Assembly (NCBI GenBank): GCA_017454745.1
Contig: JAFTCL010000011.1
Coordinates: 62,001-126,000, forward strand
Length of the DNA: 64,000 nt
From: Kiritimatiellia bacterium
GTDB lineage: Bacteria; Verrucomicrobiota; Kiritimatiellia; RFP12; UBA1067
Direction of reading: 5' to 3'
This document shows, piece by piece, positions 54,349 through 62,734 of this stretch (its first letter is position 1; each line of letters starts with the position of its first letter). The notes beneath the pieces are model-generated. The model saw only the letters and a list, made by a program, of their open reading frames with translations. It did no database searches and was not told where the DNA came from. Position numbers and translations under genes: made by a program.

Positions 54349-56508
54349 ATGAGAAGGCAAAAATGGTTTTTGGTGATGCTGGTTGTGGTTGCAATAACTA
54401 GCATGGCGGCGGATAGCCCTGTACCGCAGGGCGGCTTTCGCCTCTTGCTTGATGTTGGCGGTGCGTTGCCGGTGGTGACAATGGGGCAACGCGTGACGGC
54501 GGTTGTGTCCAACGCATCGCCAGCCGCCGTTGATTGGCGAGTGCGCATCGCGGGACACGAGACGTTTGGAGGAACATTCGCAGTGCCGGAGTTCCGGTGC
54601 GCATTACAGCCCGGAGCAGTTCGGTGCATTGAGTTGCCGCCTGCACCGGCAAAAGGGTGCTGGCGGGTCGTTGCTGAAACCACATCCACAGATGGTTCGA
54701 CCTTGCGCGATGAACGCCGCTATGCCGTGATGGACGCCCATCCCGTCACACCCGTCGTGGAAGATGGATCGTTCCGCATCGGCGTACACGTGCACTGCGG
54801 CCGCTATCCGCAGGAGTTGAGCGACCGCGTAATCGAGGCTGTGGCGCGAACGGGCGCGAAGCTCGTCCGCACGGACTACGCCTTCATGTTCGCCGATGTC
54901 TATCCTGCCGGTCCTGACGAGGCGCACTGGGAACGGGCCGACCGTTTGCTCAAGAACATCCGCGACCACGGACTTGCGCTCGACGCCATCATCTACGGCA
55001 ATCCCGAATGGGCGGTGATTCCCGAATTGAAGGCCATCAAGGGGGGCGGCATCTGGTCAGTGGCGACGAAGCCCGGGGTATTCGGGCGTTTTGCAGGCGA
55101 GATGGCCGCCCGTTACGGCACGCGCATCGCCTACTACGAAATCGGCAACGAGCTGGACGCATTTCCCGCTAACAAGCTGCCGCCTCGTGAGATGTTGCGC
55201 ATCCAGCGCGAAGCCTATGAAGCGATCAAAAAGGCCGCGCCGGACGCAAAGGTTATTCCGTGCGGCTGGGCGAGTGGCGGTTTGCTGATCCATCCCTCCG
55301 AGGTGCCGAAGTGGGGCAACCCCGAACTGGCCGAACTGTTCCTGAAGGAGGGGCGCCGGTGGTTCGACGCATGGCCGATTCACGGGCACGGCGCATGGGA
55401 CATATACCAGTACTGGTTCGAGGAGAAGTTTCAGCCCGCCTTGAAGGAGCTGGGCGTGGATGGAATGACGTGGCTTGCGAACGAAACGGCGTGTTCTTCC
55501 TTCATGGGGCGGGAGAACGATGCGGCGGTGGACGTATGGCGGAAGATTCTCTATTCGCGGGCGTATGGTGCGCGCGACTATGTGTGGTACAACCTCCGGG
55601 CGACAAAGCCCGATCCAAACAGCGCGGAAGGCGGCTATGGAATCATGACGATGGATCTCGAACCGCGCGCGACCTACCCGGCGCTCTCGGCGGTGACGAC
55701 GATCTTTCAGGGCCTTGACTTCGACGGGCGCATCGTGAGCGAGGGACCTCGCCAGCTCTATCGCTTCAAGGGCGCGAAGCCCGGATTCGCCGACATCGTG
55801 CTCGCAGGCTGGTATGCGGATTTTTCGGATGGTACGCGTGTGCGTGTGCGTACGGATGCCAAGCGCGTCTGGGCGGCGGATTTGATGAACAACCGGCACA
55901 TGGTGCCGGTCACGGGCGGCGAGACGGTCTTTCGCTGGGGCGACACGCCGGGCGCGCTGCTGCTAGAGGGAGCGACGTTCGCCGACTGCGTTGCCACCGA
56001 CCTTGACGTAAAAGCGCCGCCGCCGGCACCGCGCATTATCGGCGGCGACGATTCGCAGGGGCGCACATGGGATATCGAGCTGTCGGATCAAGGGGGATGG
56101 CCCGTGAACCTGCACGAAGGCCTGCCCCAGTTTGAACATCGCCTGTGGCAGGGTTGGGAGGATGTCTTTTCGCGACTCTGGTTCGACAGGGTCGGGGCAG
56201 ACAAAATCCGTTTCCATGCGGAAGGCCAGGATGACAAGCGCGGTGCGGAAGACGGCATCGAACTAACGTTCGAGCGCGAGGGGGTGGGGCGCAAGACTTA
56301 TCTTGCAAAGCCTGTCCGCCGTTCCGGCAAGACCGACTTCTACGATGTCACGCTTGGCCCTGCCGAAACGGGGCTTGACGCCGCCGCGCTGACAAACGGC
56401 TTCGGTCTGTGTGTCCGTTTGCTGGACGATGACGGCGAAGGTCTGGATGGCTGGCTGCAACTGAAGCGCGGCGTTCCGCCGCCCTTCATCCGCGTCAAGT
56501 TCAAATGA
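54349..56508 (+). CDS. Exported clan GH-A type glycoside hydrolase
   Basis: 719 residues with a signal peptide (WFLVMLVVVAITSMAA). A beta-sandwich N-terminal part (about 25-135) precedes a TIM barrel whose acid/base Glu is likely in YYEIGNELDAFP (about residue 268) and nucleophile in TWLANETACSSF (about 377). This pattern matches GH39/GH5-like enzymes, though I cannot fix the family. A C-terminal beta domain (about 580-719) follows. It is divergent from the giant exported protein; the only ribosome-binding candidate is GAGGG 10 nt before the ATG. A partner role in polysaccharide use is inferred. Confidence 0.8.
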   Translation: MRRQKWFLVMLVVVAITSMAADSPVPQGGFRLLLDVGGALPVVTMGQRVTAVVSNASPAAVDWRVRIAGHETFGGTFAVPEFRCALQPGAVRCIELPPAPAKGCWRVVAETTSTDGSTLRDERRYAVMDAHPVTPVVEDGSFRIGVHVHCGRYPQELSDRVIEAVARTGAKLVRTDYAFMFADVYPAGPDEAHWERADRLLKNIRDHGLALDAIIYGNPEWAVIPELKAIKGGGIWSVATKPGVFGRFAGEMAARYGTRIAYYEIGNELDAFPANKLPPREMLRIQREAYEAIKKAAPDAKVIPCGWASGGLLIHPSEVPKWGNPELAELFLKEGRRWFDAWPIHGHGAWDIYQYWFEEKFQPALKELGVDGMTWLANETACSSFMGRENDAAVDVWRKILYSRAYGARDYVWYNLRATKPDPNSAEGGYGIMTMDLEPRATYPALSAVTTIFQGLDFDGRIVSEGPRQLYRFKGAKPGFADIVLAGWYADFSDGTRVRVRTDAKRVWAADLMNNRHMVPVTGGETVFRWGDTPGALLLEGATFADCVATDLDVKAPPPAPRIIGGDDSQGRTWDIELSDQGGWPVNLHEGLPQFEHRLWQGWEDVFSRLWFDRVGADKIRFHAEGQDDKRGAEDGIELTFEREGVGRKTYLAKPVRRSGKTDFYDVTLGPAETGLDAAALTNGFGLCVRLLDDDGEGLDGWLQLKRGVPPPFIRVKFK

Positions 56509-56549
56509 GCATTAACAGATTATACGCCAACGCACCGACAGGGATCAAA

Positions 56550-56640
56550 AATGAAAAATGAAGAGAGAAGAATGAAGAATTAGGGGTTAGGGATTAGCGG
56601 CCCAGCTGCTTGTCGCTTGTCGTCGGCCGCTTGTCAAACC
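56550..56640. repeat. Short-word degenerate repeat tract
   Basis: AGAAGAATGAAGAATTAGG and GGGTTAGGGATTAG words, then GCGGCC...GGCCGC enclosing TTGTCGCTTGTCG words. It lies between the convergent hydrolase and uvrC genes. The GCGGCC/GGCCGC arms could form a hairpin that stops transcription from both sides. The tract resembles 5925-6038 in word type and order. Confidence 0.5.
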
Positions 56641-56659
56641 GCATGTCTTCTTTTTGCTT

Positions 56660-58144
56660 CTATTCCGCGCCGCGGTGGTTGCCGCCACCCGGCGTGACTG
56701 CCCGCAGAATCGCCTCGGCCATCACCGGATTGATCCCGCTTACCTTGCACAGCTCTTCAACTGAGGCTTTGGCAATACGGGATACCGACCCAAACCGCTG
56801 CAAGAGCTGGATTTTGCGGGCCGGGCCAATGCCGGGGATTTCGTCCAAAGCCGACTCCCTGATAATCCGGTTCCTCAACCGCCGATGGTAGGTAATGGCA
56901 AACCGATGGGCTTCGTCGCGCAACCGGATAAGCACCTGCAATGCGGAGTTGTCCCTTGGCAGCAGGATGTTGGGACGCCCGTCGTCCACCACGATTTCTT
57001 CAAACCGCTCCGCCAACCCGACCGACGGCAGTTGCGACAATCCCAACTCCGCCAAACGGGCGCGGGCGGCGCGGAGCTGAGTGATCCCGCCGTCTATCAG
57101 CACCAGTTTCGGCAACGGTTTGCCCTCGGCAAGCAAGCGGGAATACCGGCGCCCCACCACTTCGGCAATTGAGCGCGGATCGTCGGCACCTTCCACCGTC
57201 TTGATGCGGAAACGCCGGTACAACCGGGCATCGGGCATTCCATCGACCGATACCACCATACTCGCCACCGAATGGGTTCCGAATAAATTTGAAATGTCGA
57301 ACCCCTCGATCAAGGTCGGCAATTCGGGCAAACCGATTATCTCCTGCAATTGGACCAGCCCGGCTTTCGCGTCGGCGATATGGATTTCCGGCGGCGACGA
57401 GATACGGTTCCGCTGCTTGACCATCTCCTTGAGGGCGAACCAAGTGTCGCGCAGCGCGGCGGCTTTTTCGAAATCCTTTTCCTGCGCGGCTTTCTCCATA
57501 TCGTTGCGGACTTCTTCTATCAATTCCAACCGTTCTCCGCGCAGAAAGGCGCACGCTTCGTCGAAGCGCCGGTGGTAGTCTTCTTGGGTTATGCGGTGTA
57601 CACACGGCGCGGTGCAAAACCGCACGACATCGTTAATGCAGTGCCGGTAGGTTTCCTCGTCCGGGATAATCGGCTTGCACTTGCGCAACCCGAAATGCTT
57701 CTCGGTGAAATCCAGCACCGTGCGGACTACGGTGTCGGAGGGGAACGGCCCGAAATACAAAGCCTGGTCGTCACGTATAATCCGGCAGGTGGTGATCCGC
57801 GGCATCGGCTCACGCGGATCGGCCCGTAATGCGAGGTAGCGTTTGTCGTCGCGCATCAGAATGTTGAAATGCGGCTTGTACTGTTTAATCAGCCTGCTCT
57901 CCGCCAACAGCGCCTCCGCTTCGTTGCGAACGGTGAAGAACTCAATGTCCGCAACGCAATGCACCATGCTGCGGACTTTAGGGGACGCTTTGCGAAGGCT
58001 GGATTCCCGGAAATAACTTTTCACCCGATTCCGCAGGGAGATTGCCTTGCCGACGTAAATGATGGTTCCTTTACGGTCGCGCATAATATAACAGCCGGGC
58101 TTGGCCGGCAACGATTTCAATTTCTCCCGAATCTCCGGTGTCAC
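56660..58144 (-). CDS. uvrC: UvrABC excinuclease subunit C
   Basis: 494 residues starting with GTG at 58144, overlapping the TGA of the upstream helicase gene (GTGA). Dual-incision nuclease of excision repair. GIY-YIG domain (GCYIMRDRKGTIIYVGKAISLRNRVKSYF split: GCYIMRDRK, TIIYVGKAISLRNRV), a four-cysteine cluster region (C...HCINDVVRFCTAPC), UVR domain (EKDFEKAAALRD), RNase H-like nuclease (GFDISNLFGTHSVASMVVS, LVLIDGG) and C-terminal HhH (DEIPGIGPARKIQLLQRFGS). Every domain is present although the protein is about 100 residues shorter than E. coli UvrC. Confidence 0.96.
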   Translation of the reverse strand: MTPEIREKLKSLPAKPGCYIMRDRKGTIIYVGKAISLRNRVKSYFRESSLRKASPKVRSMVHCVADIEFFTVRNEAEALLAESRLIKQYKPHFNILMRDDKRYLALRADPREPMPRITTCRIIRDDQALYFGPFPSDTVVRTVLDFTEKHFGLRKCKPIIPDEETYRHCINDVVRFCTAPCVHRITQEDYHRRFDEACAFLRGERLELIEEVRNDMEKAAQEKDFEKAAALRDTWFALKEMVKQRNRISSPPEIHIADAKAGLVQLQEIIGLPELPTLIEGFDISNLFGTHSVASMVVSVDGMPDARLYRRFRIKTVEGADDPRSIAEVVGRRYSRLLAEGKPLPKLVLIDGGITQLRAARARLAELGLSQLPSVGLAERFEEIVVDDGRPNILLPRDNSALQVLIRLRDEAHRFAITYHRRLRNRIIRESALDEIPGIGPARKIQLLQRFGSVSRIAKASVEELCKVSGINPVMAEAILRAVTPGGGNHRGAE

Positions 58145-61100
58145 CGCACGTCTCCTTTCTTCCAGGCCGAAATAAGCTGGCGGTATCTGTCGATCCGGAT
58201 TTCATCCGTTTTGCCCAACGGCGTTTTTTTTGCAAGGCGAAGTACCATGCCGTTCAAAAATCCGAGATGTTCCCGAACCGGATTACTCTCCAAACGTTTC
58301 CAGTCTAATATGTCACCGTACACCAGCCGGTCCCAATCGGATATCCCCTTTCGGGACAGTATCTCAACCGCGCGTTTGCGCACCTCGCCGTCCAAATCGT
58401 AAATCGCGCGTTCCAAAGCTTCCCTAACCTCGTACGAAAAACCGAATCCGGCGTAAATGTCCAAAATCGACAGTTTTATCGCGATCTCCGAGGCGTTTTG
58501 AAAAGCCTTGCGCAGCGCCAACAAATTGTCCGGCTTAAGATAACGGCCCACGCCACGCCAAAACGCCGCCGGATCGCCTAGCCGCAACTCTTTATCCACC
58601 ACGTCACGGGCGATCAGCTGATCATAGGCTTGAAGCCGTTGGAGATAATTCCCGGCAATCAGCAAATCCAAAAGCGCCCCGTCGCTCCCCTCCAACGTGC
58701 CATAGGCGGACAAACAGCGGGTCGCGAAATTTTGGTCCTGGCAAATCAAACACGCCCGGCGAATGTCTGGCACCAGTTCGGACAAGCTGTTCTTGGCGGC
58801 GCACTCCACGGCAACGGATTTAATCTGGACACGGACATTGCCGGACAACGCGTCACGGCACGCCGACACCAAACCGGCGCGATCGCGCTTGAATGGCAGA
58901 CACAGCAACGCCATCCGCCGGACCGGGACATATCGACTGCCAAGCATCGGTTCAAACTCCGGCAGCCACACCTGCCGACGGTAACCGTCGGACAACCGGT
59001 CAAAGTCAAACAACCAATCCCCGGCCAAATCCTCCCGCCGGCCGGATGCCTTGCGGACATAATAGTCCGCGTATCCGGCATCGAAGCACCGTCTGACCGG
59101 ATCCAACCCGCCGCAGGTACCGCACACATACAGATTCCGTTCGGCGCGGCTCATACCGACATACAATACCCGCTGCCACTCCTTCGCGGCGAATTCGTCA
59201 TCCGGGTCACCTTTGTCATTGCCGTATTTCTCCGCGTCCGGAAGGATTACCGTTTCGAATTGCAACCCTTTTGACTTGTGGACCGTGGAGACCACCAGCC
59301 GGTCTTGCCCGGACACGATTAAATCGACCTCCTTCAACCTCGTCAAATCCGAACGGTGTTTTACCAGAAAGGTTGAGAAGGGCCGGCTCGCCAGTTCTTC
59401 GCCATATTCGCCGTTTTCGGTGAAGCGGAAGAATTTTTCCGCCCGCGCTAAAAAATCCGACATGGCATCCTCCACCAAATCTTTCCTATCGCAATCATAC
59501 AAATCCCCGTTGCCGTAGAATTTGTTGCCGACCATAAAATCAAGAAAGGCGGTCATTTCAAAACGGAACGAAGACGGTTTGGCGTGGCGGGACTTCATAT
59601 TGCTCCAGTACACCGCGAAATCGTCATGGAACCGCCGGACGAATTTTTCGTTTTCCTGCAGCCATGTCCGCTGTTCGGCGATAAACTGTTCGGAATGCTC
59701 GGCCAAATACAGGAACAGTTCGCCGCAAGCGCCTACGTCATCCAGCGCGTCATGCGAATTGCAACCTTCCAATGAAAATTGCGAGATCAACGCCCCCAAT
59801 CGATAAGAGGAGAGCGACGGATAAAGCCGATGCGCGAATTCCAACGTATCGCAAAACTGGCAGGCGTCAAGGGTTTCGTCCACATTATACCGCCGGAAAT
59901 CGGCGTTGACCATCGCATAATCAAAACCAAGGTTGTGGGCCACCAGCAACGTGTCGCCGGAAATGAATTCCGCGAAATCCCGCAGCACCACCGCCGGTGG
60001 CTCGCCCTTCTCCGTCAACACCGCCGCGCTGATGTGGTGAACCGCCTCCGCCGCCGAGCTGATAGTCTGGCGGGCCAGCAAAAACCGGTTGAAGCTACGC
60101 CCACGCCGCCCGCGGATATACTCCACTGCAGAAAGCTGGATTATCTCGTCCCGCTGGTGGTCAAGCCCTGTGGTCTCGGTGTCGAACACCACCACCCGAC
60201 CGCAACGGCTCCAATCTCGCCATTCCTGAACCTTCGGGAGCAGTAGCGGATTAAAGTCAGGCTCCAAAAAATCGGACGGCAACATACCAAGCTTAAAAAT
60301 CCGCCCCACCAGCATCCGCGCCCGACGGTGCGAGAAACCGGACGGCGCCAGCATTGCCACCACCCGCGACCACGCCATACGCGACAACGGATCAGCGGAG
60401 AGCAGCTGCAATGCCATAAAATCGCGCATTACCTTGCTTTGGAACAACTCCTGTCCGGAGACCTTAATGTATCCCACATCCTCATTTTTGTCGGTACGAA
60501 TAATCCGGTCCAACTCGTCGGCCATCCGGTTTGACGACACCAGCAGCGCCACCTCTGAGGTTTTCTCCTGCCGCAAAAGACTGACGGCGTTAGCGACACA
60601 CTGCGCCGGCGACCAATCCACCAACCGTATCCGCCCCTTCGCCGAAGCAAACTTGACCGGCGCGGGCAAATTCCGCCACGGCGATTCCAAAGTCAACAGT
60701 GAATATCGAGCCAACAGATCCATCAGGTAGGAAGGCGAACGATAGTTTCGGCTGAAATAATGGATCTCGCAATCTGCCTCTACCCGTTCCAGCACATGAC
60801 GCGATGCGCCCAAAAACGAAAAGATCGACTGTTCGTAATCACCGAAAAACACCGTCACCGCATCGGGTGACGAAAACAACCGAACCAATTCGCACTGCAA
60901 CGGATTCAAGTCCTGGGTCTCGTCCACCAAAACCCAACTGAAATGCTCTTCCGGCGGCAGCCGCCCCGCCTTCAACGCCACGTATGATTCAATCAGCAGG
61001 TCGTCAAAATCCAACAGCATCATTTCGCGCTTGAGCTGTTCGTAATGCTCGCTGAGCAACTCGTAAACCGCGACCATACTGCAGTCTTCATTGCGGGCGA

Positions 61101-61680
61101 TATCCGAACCGTCGCAACGCAATTCGTAAGGAATACCGACCCGACGCTCATGCAGATAGCGCATCGGGCGGATTGCGTAACTCCAGCTGGACAATGATTT
61201 ATCGCATTCCCTCCAGAAAACCGGATCGTCGGGGAACCGGTACTCTTGCGCCAGTTCCCTCAAACGCGACCCAGCCTCTTCCCCTTCCTCGCCTCCGGAT
61301 AACGAATGCTGGAGTAACTGCCGGAATTCCTCCACGGTTTCCGCCACCAGATCGGACTGCATTTTTTCATCAATCACCTGCCAGCCTTTGGTATAAATGT
61401 TACGTCCGAAGAGAAAATTCATGCAATGGTGATGGATATTGCCGATATCTGGAATGCGGTAGCCTGGCGCAGCGGCGGATGACACACGTCGGCGCATCTC
61501 CAATGCCGCCCGAACAGTAAAGGTGGCGCAAAAAATCTTCTTGGCCGGCACGCCTTTTTCCAAAGCTCTGACGACCCGTCGGGTTAGCTGTTCGGTTTTT
61601 CCCGCGCCGGGCGGGGCCAACACCAAATGCCGGCCGGAATCTATTTCCACCACACGCAGCTGTTCTTCGTCCAATTCCAT
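58141..61680 (-). CDS. UvrD-like helicase with embedded DnaQ-type exonuclease
   Basis: 1179 residues from the ATG at 61680 (a TTG at 61695 is the alternative). SF1A helicase: Walker A APPGAGKT (22-29), DETQ (253-256), QSIFSFLGA (about 284-292), STVHKSKGLQFE (798-809) and RVLYVGMSRAERN (838-849). Between helicase regions sits a DEDDh 3'-5' exonuclease: VVVFDTETTGLD (Asp500, Glu502), VAHNLGFDYAMVNADF (580-595) and HDALDDVGA (His643, Asp648). The C-terminal part (about 980-1179) is helical, HEAT-like. Expected to unwind and trim DNA. It is encoded with polA and uvrC, which supports a repair role. Confidence 0.88.
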   Translation of the reverse strand: MELDEEQLRVVEIDSGRHLVLAPPGAGKTEQLTRRVVRALEKGVPAKKIFCATFTVRAALEMRRRVSSAAAPGYRIPDIGNIHHHCMNFLFGRNIYTKGWQVIDEKMQSDLVAETVEEFRQLLQHSLSGGEEGEEAGSRLRELAQEYRFPDDPVFWRECDKSLSSWSYAIRPMRYLHERRVGIPYELRCDGSDIARNEDCSMVAVYELLSEHYEQLKREMMLLDFDDLLIESYVALKAGRLPPEEHFSWVLVDETQDLNPLQCELVRLFSSPDAVTVFFGDYEQSIFSFLGASRHVLERVEADCEIHYFSRNYRSPSYLMDLLARYSLLTLESPWRNLPAPVKFASAKGRIRLVDWSPAQCVANAVSLLRQEKTSEVALLVSSNRMADELDRIIRTDKNEDVGYIKVSGQELFQSKVMRDFMALQLLSADPLSRMAWSRVVAMLAPSGFSHRRARMLVGRIFKLGMLPSDFLEPDFNPLLLPKVQEWRDWSRCGRVVVFDTETTGLDHQRDEIIQLSAVEYIRGRRGRSFNRFLLARQTISSAAEAVHHISAAVLTEKGEPPAVVLRDFAEFISGDTLLVAHNLGFDYAMVNADFRRYNVDETLDACQFCDTLEFAHRLYPSLSSYRLGALISQFSLEGCNSHDALDDVGACGELFLYLAEHSEQFIAEQRTWLQENEKFVRRFHDDFAVYWSNMKSRHAKPSSFRFEMTAFLDFMVGNKFYGNGDLYDCDRKDLVEDAMSDFLARAEKFFRFTENGEYGEELASRPFSTFLVKHRSDLTRLKEVDLIVSGQDRLVVSTVHKSKGLQFETVILPDAEKYGNDKGDPDDEFAAKEWQRVLYVGMSRAERNLYVCGTCGGLDPVRRCFDAGYADYYVRKASGRREDLAGDWLFDFDRLSDGYRRQVWLPEFEPMLGSRYVPVRRMALLCLPFKRDRAGLVSACRDALSGNVRVQIKSVAVECAAKNSLSELVPDIRRACLICQDQNFATRCLSAYGTLEGSDGALLDLLIAGNYLQRLQAYDQLIARDVVDKELRLGDPAAFWRGVGRYLKPDNLLALRKAFQNASEIAIKLSILDIYAGFGFSYEVREALERAIYDLDGEVRKRAVEILSRKGISDWDRLVYGDILDWKRLESNPVREHLGFLNGMVLRLAKKTPLGKTDEIRIDRYRQLISAWKKGDVR

Positions 61681-61698
61681 CACCACCACCCGCAAAAA

Positions 61699-62733
61699 TC
61701 AGTACCGACGATAACGCTCCCTGATCACCCGCCACAACGCGCCCAACCCCGACGGCCACAGCCGCGTCGCGGTTTGGGACTCCAATGCGTTCTCAACATC
61801 ATCCGGCAATTCCGAAAGGAAATCCAAACCGGTGGCGGACTCCAATTCGTCGATGGAAACCAATCGCTGGCGGGCATAGTCGTAACGCCTCACCCGTTGC
61901 GGAATGATAACCGCCAACGCTTTAATCCCGCCGGAGGTCTGCGCCAAAACAATCTGGTAGAATCCCGTCGGGATGTCCACCCCGTCCGGAAGGCGTTTTC
62001 CGGCCGGGCTAGGGATCGCGCCAACTATAGTCCAGACCGAACCGTAAATGTCCGGCCACACCTCGGAAATGCGGTACTCCAACTCGTACCACGGGCCTTG
62101 ATTCAACTGCGGGGTCTGCGGGCAGATGTTGGAGGTCAAGAACGAATCGCGTTGGCCATCCTTTCCGTACCGCCGCGCAATCGCCAGATTGGGTGCCAGA
62201 TGCCCGCGGTCGAAACCGGTGTTGCGATAAGCCTCGCTTTTTGGAGAACGCTCCGCCTGGGGGTCGGCGCGGAAGCCGGGTCGTTTGACATTGGGGTCGT
62301 ACGGCGGCGCCGGAAAAGTCCGGTACGCCACCCAAACCGGATGCCGGAGTGACGGCGACCAGCCAACCACAAATCCGTTACGGCGCAACACCTTAATATC
62401 TTTCGGCGCGACACCGCCCGGCTTCGCCCGCGGCAATCCCGCGCAGGCCAAAAGATTGGTGTCCAGCGACAGACCGGCGGCTGCCACCTCGCAGTCCCGG
62501 CCAGTCCAGCCCAGATTGTCAGTCACATTGGCCGTCCAATTGCCGAGCGCGATGAACCGCTCCAACCCGCGTTCGGGAACCCGGTTTTTAAACGACCATT
62601 GCCAATCGAGCGGGTGATGCACCCACCAGTCAGAAACGCCCAACAGCGCCAGCAGCAGGAACGCGGCGAGTGTGCAAAGCCAACCGCCAATCCGGCGGCG
62701 GTTCCGCACAGGTTTTCCACGTCCCTTTGACAT
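61699..62733 (-). CDS. Membrane-anchored DNA/RNA non-specific endonuclease
   Basis: 344 residues from the ATG at 62733, one base after the polA stop and preceded by GAGGCG; a longer start at 62772 overlaps polA. One N-terminal membrane helix (about 18-38, WLCTLAAFLLLALLGVSDWW), then a beta-beta-alpha-metal nuclease domain with the catalytic DRGH in TGFDRGHLAPN and the metal-ligand Asn region SFLTSNICPQTPQLNQGPW. It is probably exported and tethered, digesting extracellular or periplasmic nucleic acid. It is translationally coupled to polA, an unusual partner. Confidence 0.9.
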   Translation of the reverse strand: MSKGRGKPVRNRRRIGGWLCTLAAFLLLALLGVSDWWVHHPLDWQWSFKNRVPERGLERFIALGNWTANVTDNLGWTGRDCEVAAAGLSLDTNLLACAGLPRAKPGGVAPKDIKVLRRNGFVVGWSPSLRHPVWVAYRTFPAPPYDPNVKRPGFRADPQAERSPKSEAYRNTGFDRGHLAPNLAIARRYGKDGQRDSFLTSNICPQTPQLNQGPWYELEYRISEVWPDIYGSVWTIVGAIPSPAGKRLPDGVDIPTGFYQIVLAQTSGGIKALAVIIPQRVRRYDYARQRLVSIDELESATGLDFLSELPDDVENALESQTATRLWPSGLGALWRVIRERYRRY

Positions 62734-62734
62734 C

